Source: Flavobacterium agri
GTDB taxonomy: Bacteria > Bacteroidota > Bacteroidia > Flavobacteriales > Flavobacteriaceae
Reading direction: 5' to 3'
NCBI RefSeq assembly: GCF_013401995.1
Contig: NZ_JACBJI010000003.1
Coordinates: 545,469-609,468 of the forward strand
Length of the DNA stretch: 64,000 nt
Position numbers and translations under genes: made by a program. Each line of letters starts with the position of its first letter. Position 1 is the first letter of the stretch. A model generated the notes under the pieces. It was given only the letters and a program-made list of their open reading frames with translations, had not been told where the DNA came from and made no database searches. Positions 35,156-43,913 of this stretch are shown piece after piece.

Positions 35156-36298
35156 TTACGACTTCTGCCAAAAATCGAGATAACGCTGTGCTATTGACTT
35201 ATAATCGTGTTCCTTTTCTATAAAAGCCCTTGCGCGTTTTCCGATTTCGTGGATTTCTGACGGATTTTCGATCAACCGCGATAATTCCGAAACGATGAAA
35301 TCGACGTCGGGCAAAGCGTTTATCGCGACTTTTTCAGACAAACCGTAGTGCGAATAAAACTCCGATTCGGCTCCGGTGAACACAACTTTTCCTCTGGCCA
35401 TCGCTTCCAAAGCATTGTAACCCTGATCGAAAGCGTACACTTGGTCGAGTACGATATGCGCTTTTTTGAGATGTTCGACATATTCAGAATAAGGAAGGCT
35501 GTTTACGGTTTCGACCTTGATTTTGTCGCTGTATTTGGCTTTTACGATTTCAAGCGCCTTTTCAAAGAATTTACCGCCTTTCTTTACCGAACTGAATTTG
35601 TTCGCACCGTAAAAAATCGTGATCGGACGGTCGACAGATAATTCTTCGAACGGGATTTTATCTGTGTTTACGGGATTCGGAATCAGCGTCGTATCGATTC
35701 CGGCTTCATCCAAAACCAATTTGTAATCGAGGTCGGAAGTCAACAAGCCCGATGCGTTTTGAGACACGAATCGGTATAATCCGCGATACTTTTCCGAAGT
35801 GTATTTCAATGTGTACCGATAATACGGCTCGAGTTTTTTGTCTTCGAAATAAGGCGTCATCACCGAATACCGTTGCTTGTTCTTGAGCAATTCGTTTACG
35901 ACGGGCGTTTCGTCACCGCAAATCAACAGGAAGATTTTGTCGTTTTGCGCGAACAATCTGTCGTACAGTCCGATTTCGAGATTCGGAAGCGTTTCGATTG
36001 CGTCCGAATTGATGAGTTGCACGACGTCGTAACCTTTAAGCCGTGGCAACAATTTCTCGAAACGCCGCCCTTTTTCAAGGCTGTCGAGCGTGAATCCGAG
36101 CAGTTTGTTCGTGATTTTCCCGATGAATTTCAAGCCAGAGGAACGCGCCACGGTTTTGGACGCAATCGACAAATCGACGGGAAAATTCTTGAAATCGTCG
36201 CCGCTGCCCACTAGCGTGACCTCATGCCCAAGCGCGACGAGACCTTCCTTTAGCGAATTGTGCAGGCGACTGAATTCCCCGACGAGCAGTATCCTCAT
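35156..36298 (-). CDS. Glycosyltransferase (GT4-like)
   Basis: This 380-residue GT-B enzyme begins MRILLVGEFSRLHNSLKEGL. Its C-terminal nucleotide-sugar site includes FDQGYNALEAMARGKVVFTG and SEFYSHYGLSEKVAINALPD, followed by IGKRARAFIEKEHDYKSIAQ. GT4 enzymes add a sugar to a lipid- or glycan-linked acceptor in the cytoplasm. Start at the ATG at 36298 gives the GT-B N terminus. It is divergent from the next glycosyltransferase, with 40 bases between the starts. Confidence 0.85.
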   Translation of the reverse strand: MRILLVGEFSRLHNSLKEGLVALGHEVTLVGSGDDFKNFPVDLSIASKTVARSSGLKFIGKITNKLLGFTLDSLEKGRRFEKLLPRLKGYDVVQLINSDAIETLPNLEIGLYDRLFAQNDKIFLLICGDETPVVNELLKNKQRYSVMTPYFEDKKLEPYYRYTLKYTSEKYRGLYRFVSQNASGLLTSDLDYKLVLDEAGIDTTLIPNPVNTDKIPFEELSVDRPITIFYGANKFSSVKKGGKFFEKALEIVKAKYSDKIKVETVNSLPYSEYVEHLKKAHIVLDQVYAFDQGYNALEAMARGKVVFTGAESEFYSHYGLSEKVAINALPDVDFIVSELSRLIENPSEIHEIGKRARAFIEKEHDYKSIAQRYLDFWQKS

Positions 36299-36307
36299 AA
36301 TTTCGTT

Positions 36308-36315
36308 TATATTTG
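36308..36315 (+). promoter_or_regulatory. -7 promoter box for the second GT4 gene
   Basis: TATATTTG matches TAnnTTTG, 24 bases before the ATG at 36339. The -33 region falls at the start of the divergent gene and shows no TTG at the right spacing. Confidence 0.35.
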
Positions 36316-36338
36316 CCCAAATGTAAGTAAACTCACGC

Positions 36339-37415
36339 ATGCGGCCACCCAAAATTTGCCTTGTCGGAAACAGCCTGTCGTTTGGCGGAGCCGATAAAAT
36401 CCATGCGGTGCTTTCGAATTACTTCGCGTCCGAAGGCTTTGAGGTGCACAATATCATTTTTATCGATGGCGTGACGTATGACTTTTCGGGCGAGTTGCTC
36501 AATCTGGGCGCCGAACGTAAAAACGGTGGGATTTCCGATCTCTTCAAGCGCTTCACCCGGATTTCGGATTATCTGAAACAGCACACTTTCGACTTCATCA
36601 TCGATTTTCGCACGCGTCATAAACCGTTGCGTGAATTTTTTCTGACGCGTCTGTTTTCGCACTATCGCTACATTCCGACAATCCACAGTTACAAAACCGA
36701 ATGGTATTTCACTCCGAATGCTTTTGTCGCAAAGCGGATTTTCAAAAACGCTTTCAAAATCGTTTGCGTGGCTTCGGAAATTGAGGATCGCGTCAAATCC
36801 GAATACGGTTACGACCAGGTCGTTACGATCACGAATCCGCTTGAATCGGACAAAATCGAATCGCTGTCTAATCAGCCGATTGATGTAGGTTTCCGATATA
36901 TTGTCGCAGCCGGTCGCATGGCCGAAGACGACCACAAACAGTTCGCGAAACTCATGATGGCTTTTCTGGATTCCGATTTGCCGAAGCAAGGCATCAAACT
37001 GTTGTTTTTGGGCGACGGACCGATGCGTATGGAATTCGAGAATTTGAGCGAAATCGGTGGATTGCCCACTGTTTTCAAAGGTTTCGTAGACAATCCGTAT
37101 CCGTATCTCAAAAACGCCGAATTCACGGTTCTGACGAGCAAATTCGAAGGTTTGCCGAATATTCTCGCCGAATCTTTGGCCGTCGGTACGCCTGTCGTAT
37201 CTTTCGACTGTCAATCGGGCCCGCGCGATTTGATCATGGATCGCGAAAACGGACTGCTCGTCGAAAACCAAAACTGGGGCGCTTTCGTGAGCGCGCTCAA
37301 CGAGATGGCTAACGATACGGAACTTCGCAAAAAATGCGGCAGCAACGCAAAATCGAGCGTGATGCGCATGGAAGTTTCCGAAATAGGACAAATCTGGAAG
37401 GATTTACTCAAGTAA
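36339..37415 (+). CDS. Glycosyltransferase family 4
   Basis: This 358-residue GT-B enzyme has GNSLSFGGADKIHAVLSNYF at the N terminus. The C-terminal donor site has IVAAGRMAEDDHKQFAKLM, LLFLGDGPMRMEFENL, VLTSKFEGLPNILAESLAVG (the E-x7-E-type motif) and PVVSFDCQSGPRDLI. It is a cytoplasmic transferase in assembly of the repeat unit. Its stop lies one base before the FdtA start, so the two are co-transcribed. Confidence 0.92.
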   Translation: MRPPKICLVGNSLSFGGADKIHAVLSNYFASEGFEVHNIIFIDGVTYDFSGELLNLGAERKNGGISDLFKRFTRISDYLKQHTFDFIIDFRTRHKPLREFFLTRLFSHYRYIPTIHSYKTEWYFTPNAFVAKRIFKNAFKIVCVASEIEDRVKSEYGYDQVVTITNPLESDKIESLSNQPIDVGFRYIVAAGRMAEDDHKQFAKLMMAFLDSDLPKQGIKLLFLGDGPMRMEFENLSEIGGLPTVFKGFVDNPYPYLKNAEFTVLTSKFEGLPNILAESLAVGTPVVSFDCQSGPRDLIMDRENGLLVENQNWGAFVSALNEMANDTELRKKCGSNAKSSVMRMEVSEIGQIWKDLLK

Positions 37416-37416
37416 T

Positions 37417-37809
37417 ATGGACATTCAACTCATACAGATTCCCGTCATCGAAGACTATCGCGGCAACATCGGCGTGGTCGAAAAAGACACGATCCCGTTT
37501 GCGATAAAGCGCGTGTATTATTTGTTCGACGTGCCAAGCAGTGCCTCGCGCGGCGGACATGCGCACAAGGAACAAGCCGCTTTGCTCATACCGCTTTCGG
37601 GAAGTTTCGACGTGGTATTGCACGACGGGGAAAATCAAAAAACCGTCACGTTGAACAAACCCGACAAAGGGCTTCTGATTCCCAAAAATACCTGGCGTGA
37701 ACTCGAGAATTTCTCGTCGGGAGCGGTGTGTATGGTAATTTCTTCGGGCGAATTCGACGAGTCCGATTACATTCGTGATTTCGATGAATTTCTCAAGTCG
37801 AATCAGTGA
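37417..37809 (+). CDS. fdtA: Sugar 3,4-ketoisomerase, FdtA/QdtA cupin
   Basis: This 130-residue cupin has the FdtA/QdtA/WxcM pattern: IPVIEDYRGNIGVVEKDTIP, AIKRVYYLFDVPSSASRGGH (the HxH-type region, GGHAHKEQ), and GLLIPKNTWRELENFSSGAV. It converts dTDP-4-keto-6-deoxyglucose to the 3-keto isomer. With the DegT enzyme at 29506 it would yield a dTDP-3-amino-3,6-dideoxyhexose (Fuc3N or Qui3N). The rmlA and rmlB genes for dTDP-4-keto-6-deoxyglucose are outside the window. The stop overlaps the convergent glycosyltransferase by 7 bases. Confidence 0.9.
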   Translation: MDIQLIQIPVIEDYRGNIGVVEKDTIPFAIKRVYYLFDVPSSASRGGHAHKEQAALLIPLSGSFDVVLHDGENQKTVTLNKPDKGLLIPKNTWRELENFSSGAVCMVISSGEFDESDYIRDFDEFLKSNQ

Positions 37810-38744
37810 TAGGCCGAAACCTCGACATCTTTCGATTCTAAAAATTTCTTGAATCTATAAATCGGACGCAACGCAAAACCGGGTAAAGCGAGAAGCAGCC
37901 TTGTCTTGGCGCATAGGTTTTTCGAGTCGATGTTCCGTTTGTAAAAATCGTATCGTTTGTCGCTGGCCAGTTTCATTTTGAGCGCGAATTCGGCGCGATA
38001 CAAATCCAAAAAACGCTTTAGGGATTTATTGTTTTTCTCTTCACGTGAAAATTGGTCGAGCAGCGCGAACGACCGATGTCCGGTCTGCGTAAGCGACATC
38101 CTGTTGTCTGCCGACAGATTGTGGTAAGCCGAGTATTCGGAGTCGAAAGCCACCGGATATTTCAACGCGATCCGAATCCACAAATCGAGGTCTTCGCCAG
38201 CGCCAAGCGTGATGTTTTCATCGAAATTCCCAATCTCGTCGAGTATTTTTTTAGGAACCGCGACCGCCGAAGTCCACGCGATCCTGTCGATGTAACTCGA
38301 ATGGAAAAAATCGGGAACGATGCCTCGCCAAGGGAATTCTTCGGGCAAACCGATGAATTTGGGCACGCGGTTTTTGGTTTCGGAATACGACCGCACGTAA
38401 TTCATGCAAAACAATCCGGCTTGGCCGAAATCCGAGAAAAGTTCGGAAAGCTTCTGTAAATGCCAGGGTTTCCACCAATCGTCGGCATCGAGAAACGCGA
38501 TAAGTTCTCCTTGTGATTTTGAGATTCCGAAGTTTCTGGCTGCCGAAACGCCTTGGTTTTCGGTCTTGAAATAGCGGATGCGCGCATCGGTCAAAGCCAA
38601 CACTTCAGATTCGCTTTCATCGGTAGAGCCGTCGTTTACGACAATCAGTTCGAAATCTTCGAAAGTCTGCGCCAAAGCCGATTGCAGCGTCTTTTTGATA
38701 TGACGGCCTTTGTTGAACAGCGGTATGACGACGGAAATTTTCAT
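37803..38744 (-). CDS. Glycosyltransferase family 2
   Basis: This 313-residue GT-A enzyme begins MKISVVIPLFNKGRHIKKTL. It has FELIVVNDGSTDESESEVL and ELIAFLDADDWWKPWHLQKL (the DxD metal site) and a downstream EDLDLWIRIALKYP motif. It works in the cytoplasm at the inner membrane. Start at ATG 38744 overlaps the stop of the next GT2 gene as ATGA (38741-38744), so the two GT2 genes are co-translated. Confidence 0.92.
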   Translation of the reverse strand: MKISVVIPLFNKGRHIKKTLQSALAQTFEDFELIVVNDGSTDESESEVLALTDARIRYFKTENQGVSAARNFGISKSQGELIAFLDADDWWKPWHLQKLSELFSDFGQAGLFCMNYVRSYSETKNRVPKFIGLPEEFPWRGIVPDFFHSSYIDRIAWTSAVAVPKKILDEIGNFDENITLGAGEDLDLWIRIALKYPVAFDSEYSAYHNLSADNRMSLTQTGHRSFALLDQFSREEKNNKSLKRFLDLYRAEFALKMKLASDKRYDFYKRNIDSKNLCAKTRLLLALPGFALRPIYRFKKFLESKDVEVSAYH

Positions 38745-39628
38745 TGGTCGGGAATCGAACAAAGATAGCCGATTCGGTAAACGTCGTACCAAAACAGCGA
38801 CGGATTGGCTTTCGAAATGTCGGCGATTAACGATTTTCGCGTGAGTTTGAAAAAGGCCTTGACGAAAAAGTCGAGATGCGAGCGTTTCAAAAATCGGTAA
38901 TAACGCCCCATTCTTAGGTAATCATATGAGATTTTTCCGGTCAGAAGCAGGTTTTTGAATGAAGAAAGCGCCTCGTGTTCCTTGCGCAACATCGTCTCGA
39001 AATCGTCGAGGCCGAGATGGAAAACAGGATTGCTGATGTGTTTGATCGGAATCCTAAGTTGCTGCATCGTGAACGAAAAAACCGTGTCTTCGTGTCTCAG
39101 GTTGGGCAAAGTCTCGTCGAATCGGACCTTTTCGAAAAGTCGTTTCGGGATCAGGAAATTGAGCGAAAGGAATGCCCAATACGGGTTTTGGTTGCGCGAT
39201 GGCACGTCTAAAGCCTCACGGTCGTTTCCGTACGTCCAACGCAACATTTTATCTTTTCCGGGTTTTTCGGGCTTGTACAAAATTCCGCCGTCGATCACTT
39301 TTTCGCCGTTGGAAATTTCTGTTAGGTAGTTCGGAATGAAATCGTCCGATGTAGGAAACGTATCCGCATCCAAAAACAACAACCAATCGTATCTCGCTTT
39401 CCAAGCCAACAGATTCCTGATTTTGCTGCGTCCGATGTTTTGGCCCAAAATCGAGTAGGAGCAATGGTCAAGCGTATTGATGCGGTCGTTTTCTGTTGTA
39501 AATCTGTACGAAGCATCGTCGAGAACGATAATTTCAAACACGATTCCCGATAGTCTGCATTGACGTTGCACTTCGGCCGTCAAGCCAAATACGTCGTAGT
39601 TATATGTCGGGATAAGGATCGAAAGCAC
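38741..39628 (-). CDS. Glycosyltransferase family 2
   Basis: This 295-residue protein begins MLSILIPTYNYDVFGLTAEV. It has IVLDDASYRFTTENDRINTL and WLLFLDADTFPTSDDFIPNY (DxD), and ends with the acceptor region NLRHEDTVFSFTMQQLRIPI. The catalytic pattern is GT2. It is the first gene of a two-gene GT2 operon with its ATG at 39628. A family 3 repeat (39640-39702) lies just upstream. Confidence 0.9.
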   Translation of the reverse strand: MLSILIPTYNYDVFGLTAEVQRQCRLSGIVFEIIVLDDASYRFTTENDRINTLDHCSYSILGQNIGRSKIRNLLAWKARYDWLLFLDADTFPTSDDFIPNYLTEISNGEKVIDGGILYKPEKPGKDKMLRWTYGNDREALDVPSRNQNPYWAFLSLNFLIPKRLFEKVRFDETLPNLRHEDTVFSFTMQQLRIPIKHISNPVFHLGLDDFETMLRKEHEALSSFKNLLLTGKISYDYLRMGRYYRFLKRSHLDFFVKAFFKLTRKSLIADISKANPSLFWYDVYRIGYLCSIPDQ

Positions 39629-39639
39629 GCTGTAAAATG

Positions 39640-39702
39640 TTAGACACGAATGTCACGAATTTTCGCCAAAGATTTGTGCAAGTTCGGGATATTCGTGGCC
39701 AA
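39640..39702. repeat. GCCACGAAT inverted repeat, family 3, divergent copy
   Basis: TTAGACACGAATGTCACGAAT on the left is only partly complementary to GGGATATTCGTGGCC on the right. It lies between two minus-strand genes (GT2 and ftsE). It is the most decayed copy in the window. Confidence 0.45.
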
Positions 39703-39720
39703 AAGAAAAGTATCTGTGGC

Positions 39721-40404
39721 TTAAACCGTGCGCTGTACGACTTCGAACAACGTATTGTTATCGCATTTAAGTGTCTTCGATGGGAATTTCAAAAGCAACG
39801 CGTAATCGTGCGTCGCCATGATCACGGCTTTTCCGTTGGCGTTGATCTTGCGAAGGACTTCCATGACTTCGACAGAGGTTTGCGGGTCGAGGTTTCCGGT
39901 CGGCTCATCGGCCAAAATCAACTCAGGATCGTTCAAAAGCGCGCGTGCGATTGCGATGCGTTGTTGCTCGCCGCCCGAGATCTGGTGCGGCATCTTATTC
40001 GATTTAGCGCGCATGCCGACGCGGTCGAGCACTTCATCGATCTTGTCCTGCATCTCCTTGTTGTCTTTCCATCCGGTCGCGCCCAGAACGAATAGCATGT
40101 TTTCGTTGATGGAACGGTCGGGCAACAGTTTGAAATCCTGGAATACGATTCCGATTTTTCGTCTCAGGAAAGGGATTTGCGATTCCTTTAACTTTGCCAG
40201 ATCGTGCCCGACGATGCTCGCCTGACCTTCCTTGAGTGGCAAATCGGCATAAAGCGTCTTCATGAACGAGCTCTTTCCGGTACCGGTTTTTCCGATGATG
40301 TAAATGAATTCGCCCTCGCTCACTTCGAGGTTCACGTTAGACAAAACGACGCGTTCGTCCTGAAAAATGGTCACGTTGTGCAAGGAAACGATTGGCTCTG
40401 GCAT
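39721..40404 (-). CDS. ftsE: Cell division ATP-binding protein FtsE
   Basis: This 227-residue ABC ATPase has Walker A IGKTGTGKSSFMKTLYADLP, the signature ISGGEQQRIAIARALLNDPE, and Walker B LILADEPTGNLDPQTSVEVM. It matches FtsE in length and in the opening IVSLHNVTIFQDERVVLSNV. FtsE with FtsX links ATP hydrolysis to peptidoglycan hydrolase activation at division. No ftsX gene is next to it. Start is the ATG at 40404 (MPEPIVSLHNVTI); longer in-frame extensions lack homology. Confidence 0.88.
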   Translation of the reverse strand: MPEPIVSLHNVTIFQDERVVLSNVNLEVSEGEFIYIIGKTGTGKSSFMKTLYADLPLKEGQASIVGHDLAKLKESQIPFLRRKIGIVFQDFKLLPDRSINENMLFVLGATGWKDNKEMQDKIDEVLDRVGMRAKSNKMPHQISGGEQQRIAIARALLNDPELILADEPTGNLDPQTSVEVMEVLRKINANGKAVIMATHDYALLLKFPSKTLKCDNNTLFEVVQRTV

Positions 40405-40876
40405 GGAATGGAAAGTTTGGTGGTAAAAGTAGGAGAAAAAGTCGAATGTCGAAAGTGGAAGTCTTGTGGTTGTTGCGACAGCATGGCGGTTTTTAACAAA
40501 ATAGGAAGAAAATCTGTAGATGGTTACAGAAGTCACACCTTATCTTTAAACCTAACAGGTTTCCAAAACCTGTTAGGTTTAAGTGTTATTTTTCTGAATT
40601 TCAACGTTCTGTGATTTTTCGGTTTTATCTGAACACATCTCGGCTCTACATCTCAGATCAATTCAAGCGAATTCCAAAATATCTACCCTAAATCCGAAAT
40701 CTATTATCGGTTCCTAACACTTTGTGTCTTTGCGTCTTGTGCTCATCCATCAAAAAAATCGGTCGGAAACCCCTTAAAAATGCCGGTGTGTTAAAAAAAA
40801 TGTTCATAATAAAACCCGAAAACAGCCCGTTATAACTTCATCAACGCGTTAAATTTGATATTTAAACCATACGGAA
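40405..40876. other. 472-base divergent intergenic region
   Basis: No gene is seen. It holds a family 2 palindrome at 40546-40582 and a possible TAAATTTG -7 box for the TPR gene at 40850-40857 (weak, no -33 match). The stretch 40600-40840 shows nothing clear. Confidence 0.55.
40546..40582. repeat. Palindrome, family 2, copy 2
   Basis: The arms TTAAACCTAACAGGTTT and its complement flank CCA, giving a 37-base hairpin. Again it lies between divergent genes (ftsE and the TPR gene), with no T-tract, arguing against a simple terminator role. Confidence 0.85.
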
Positions 40877-43800
40877 ATGATTAAAAGAACCCGTCTCGCC
40901 GCCTTGCTTTTCTTTGGTGGATTCGCCGCCCTATCGGCCCAAACAACAGAGATTTACAGCCATCCGCTAAAGGAATTCGACCGGGCCGTAGAATTGTATA
41001 AGGACAATCAATACCAGTCGGCGCAGATCATTTTCGACAAGGTAAAGGACGAGACCACAAACGGCAACGTAAAAGCCGACTGTGCGTATTACAGCGCCAA
41101 TTGCGCCATCCGCCTCGAACAACCGAATGCGGATGAAAAGATGGAAGCGTTCGTCGAAGACTATCCGACGAGCACCAAGCAAAATCAGGCGTATATAGAA
41201 GTGGCACACTATTACTTCGAGCAAGGTCGCTATCCGCAGGCGTTGCAATGGTTCGACAAAGTAGACGAAAACACGCTTTCTGCAGACGAGCGCGAAAAAT
41301 TCATTTTCCAGAAAGGCTACGCGTTTTTCAGCGCGGGCAAAAAGAAAGAAGCTACAGATTACTTCAAACAAGTCCTCAATTCGAAAGAATACGGTTCTCA
41401 AGCCAAGTATTACATGGGCTTTTTGGCTTACGACGCCGACGATTACAAAGAAGCCAGCAAATATTTCGACGAGGTTTCGGGCGAAGAGAAATACAAAGAA
41501 AAACTGTCGTATTTCGAAGCCGACATGAACTTCAAGCTCGGCAAGTTCGATCAGGCGATCAAGTCGGGAGAGAAGGCTATGGCCAAGTCGAACGCCATGG
41601 AAAAATCGGAGCTCAACAAAATCATAGGTGAGAGTTATTTCAACCTCAAACAATACGACAAAGCCATTCCGTACCTCAAGGAATACCGCGGCAAGAAGGG
41701 CAAGTGGAACAACACCGATTACTACCAGCTCGGTTACGCGTATTACAAACAAGGCGATTACGAGAACGCGATCACGCAGTTCAACAAGATCATCGGCGGA
41801 AACGATTCGGTCGCCCAGAATGCCTATTACCATTTGGGTGAAAGTTATTTGAAAACCGATAAAAAGCAACAGGCGTTGAACGCTTTCAAGAACGCTTCCG
41901 AAATGGAATTCGACGCCAAAATAGCAGAAGACGCGGCGTTGAACTACGCCAAATTGAGTTACGACATCGGAAACTCGTATCAGCCCGTTCCCGACGTTTT
42001 GGCGAATTTCCTGCAAAAGTATCCGAACAATCCGGGCAAGGCCGAAGTGGAAGGTTTGCTGATCAATTCATACATCACGTCTAAAAACTACGAAGGCGCG
42101 CTCACGTTGCTCGAAAAGAACAAGACCGCGAACCGCGAAGCGTATCAAAAAGTGACGTTTTACCGTGGTTTGGAATTATATACGGACGGCAATTACCAAC
42201 AAGCGCTTTCGATGTTCAACAAATCGATCGCAGAACCTCGCAATGCGCATTTCAAAGCACGCGCGACGTTCTGGAAAGCCGAAACCGAATACACGCTCGA
42301 CAATTTTAACGACGCGCTCATCAGTTTCAAGCAGTTCGACCAATTTGCCGAAGCGAAGAACACGAACGAATACAAAAACTACAATTACAACCTCGCTTAT
42401 GCGTATTTCAAACTCAAGGAATACGACAATGCAGGCGATAATTTCCAGAAATACATCGATGCGCACAAAGACGACAAAACCCGTCTCAACGATGCGTACC
42501 TGCGTTTGGGCGATTGCCGATTCGTGACCGCGAAATACTGGCCGGCCATGGATGCGTACAACAAAGCGATCGAGATGCGTGGCGTCGATGCCGATTACGC
42601 GGCGTTCCAAAAGGCGATTTCGTACGGATTCGTGCAGCGCAACGACAAGAAAATCGACGATTTGAACAAATTCATCGCGAATTTCCCGAAATCCCAATAC
42701 CGTGACGATGCGATGTTCGAACTTGGGAATGTGTACGTGGTCGAAAAGAATACGAACATGGCAAACCAGACGTATGATAAACTTGTCGCCGAATACAAAA
42801 ACAGTTCATATGCGCCTAAAGCGTTGCTGCGTCAAGGATTGAACTATTACAATGCCGAAAACGATACGCAGGCATTGGCCAAATTCAAAGCGATCGCGGC
42901 CCAATTCCCGAATACTCCCGAAGCTAAAGAAGCGGTCGCGACTGCTCGCATCATTTATGTCGATAACGGAAAGGTCGATGAATACGCGACTTGGGTGCGT
43001 ACGCTCGATTTCGTAGAAGTTACCGATGCCGAACTCGAGAAAGACACTTACGAAGCGGCCGAAAAACAATACCAGCAAAACAATACGAAAGCGGCGATTT
43101 CGGGCTTTAGCGGTTATGTCGCCAAGTTCCCGAACGGTCCGAATTCGTTGAAAGCGAATTTCTATCTCGCGCAATTGTATTTCAAAGACGGGCTGACCGA
43201 TAATGCGGCTACAGCTTACGAAGCGGTTGCGTCACGTCCTAGGAATGAATTCACCGAGCAATCGTTGGCTCGTCTGGCCGAAATCTACCTCAAGAAAAAC
43301 GATCCGGCAAAAACGGTTGCCGTGTTGAAACGACTCGAGGTCGAAGCCGAATATCCGCAGAACGTCACGTTCTCGCAGGCCAACCTGATGAAGACGTATT
43401 ACGAGCAGAAAGATTACCCGAACGCCGTAATTTATGCCGAGAAGGTTTTGGCGAATCCTAAAATGGACGACAAAGTTAAATCGGATGCGCAGATCATCGT
43501 GGCCCGTTCGGCTTGGAATTCGGGAGACGAAGCCAAAGCGCGTACGGCTTACGGCAAGTTGCTCTCGATCGCCAAAGGCGAATTGGCCGCCGAGGCCTTG
43601 TATTACGATGCATATTTCAAGAACAAGGACAGCAAATACGAAGCGTCGAACACTACGGTACAAAAACTCGCGAAGGACTATTCGGGTTATAAATATTTCG
43701 GTGCGAAAGGCCTGCTGATCATGGCCAAGAATTTCTACGGGCTCAAGGACAGTTTCCAGGCGACGTATATTTTGGAAAGTATCATCAAGAATTTCACCGC

Positions 43801-43888
43801 TTATCCAGACGTGGTCCAGGAAGCCCAGGCCGAACTCGCGAAAATCAAGTCGGCCGAAGCCCAGACCAATTCCTCAATCACCGAATAA
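40877..43888 (+). CDS. Large tetratricopeptide repeat protein, secreted
   Basis: This 1003-residue protein has a signal peptide (MIKRTRLAALLFFGGFAALSAQ), then TPR-like units along nearly its full length, for example AIPYLKEYRGKKGKWNNTDY and GYAYYKQGDYENAITQFNKI. The opening YKDNQYQSAQIIFDKVKDET and FEQGRYPQALQWFDKVDEN fit outer-membrane-lipoprotein-like BamD or YbgF-type TPRs. It probably lies in the periplasm as a scaffold. The beta-barrel gene follows 25 bases later. The pair is probably one unit; partner unknown. Confidence 0.85.
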   Translation: MIKRTRLAALLFFGGFAALSAQTTEIYSHPLKEFDRAVELYKDNQYQSAQIIFDKVKDETTNGNVKADCAYYSANCAIRLEQPNADEKMEAFVEDYPTSTKQNQAYIEVAHYYFEQGRYPQALQWFDKVDENTLSADEREKFIFQKGYAFFSAGKKKEATDYFKQVLNSKEYGSQAKYYMGFLAYDADDYKEASKYFDEVSGEEKYKEKLSYFEADMNFKLGKFDQAIKSGEKAMAKSNAMEKSELNKIIGESYFNLKQYDKAIPYLKEYRGKKGKWNNTDYYQLGYAYYKQGDYENAITQFNKIIGGNDSVAQNAYYHLGESYLKTDKKQQALNAFKNASEMEFDAKIAEDAALNYAKLSYDIGNSYQPVPDVLANFLQKYPNNPGKAEVEGLLINSYITSKNYEGALTLLEKNKTANREAYQKVTFYRGLELYTDGNYQQALSMFNKSIAEPRNAHFKARATFWKAETEYTLDNFNDALISFKQFDQFAEAKNTNEYKNYNYNLAYAYFKLKEYDNAGDNFQKYIDAHKDDKTRLNDAYLRLGDCRFVTAKYWPAMDAYNKAIEMRGVDADYAAFQKAISYGFVQRNDKKIDDLNKFIANFPKSQYRDDAMFELGNVYVVEKNTNMANQTYDKLVAEYKNSSYAPKALLRQGLNYYNAENDTQALAKFKAIAAQFPNTPEAKEAVATARIIYVDNGKVDEYATWVRTLDFVEVTDAELEKDTYEAAEKQYQQNNTKAAISGFSGYVAKFPNGPNSLKANFYLAQLYFKDGLTDNAATAYEAVASRPRNEFTEQSLARLAEIYLKKNDPAKTVAVLKRLEVEAEYPQNVTFSQANLMKTYYEQKDYPNAVIYAEKVLANPKMDDKVKSDAQIIVARSAWNSGDEAKARTAYGKLLSIAKGELAAEALYYDAYFKNKDSKYEASNTTVQKLAKDYSGYKYFGAKGLLIMAKNFYGLKDSFQATYILESIIKNFTAYPDVVQEAQAELAKIKSAEAQTNSSITE

Positions 43889-43913
43889 ACGCCCTAACCG
43901 TAAAACGAAACGC

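Noticed and set aside
36333..37391. 352-codon minus-strand frame over the GT4 gene
   Set aside because: Antisense to a gene with full GT4 motifs; protein sequence is rich in Phe, Arg and His with no family.
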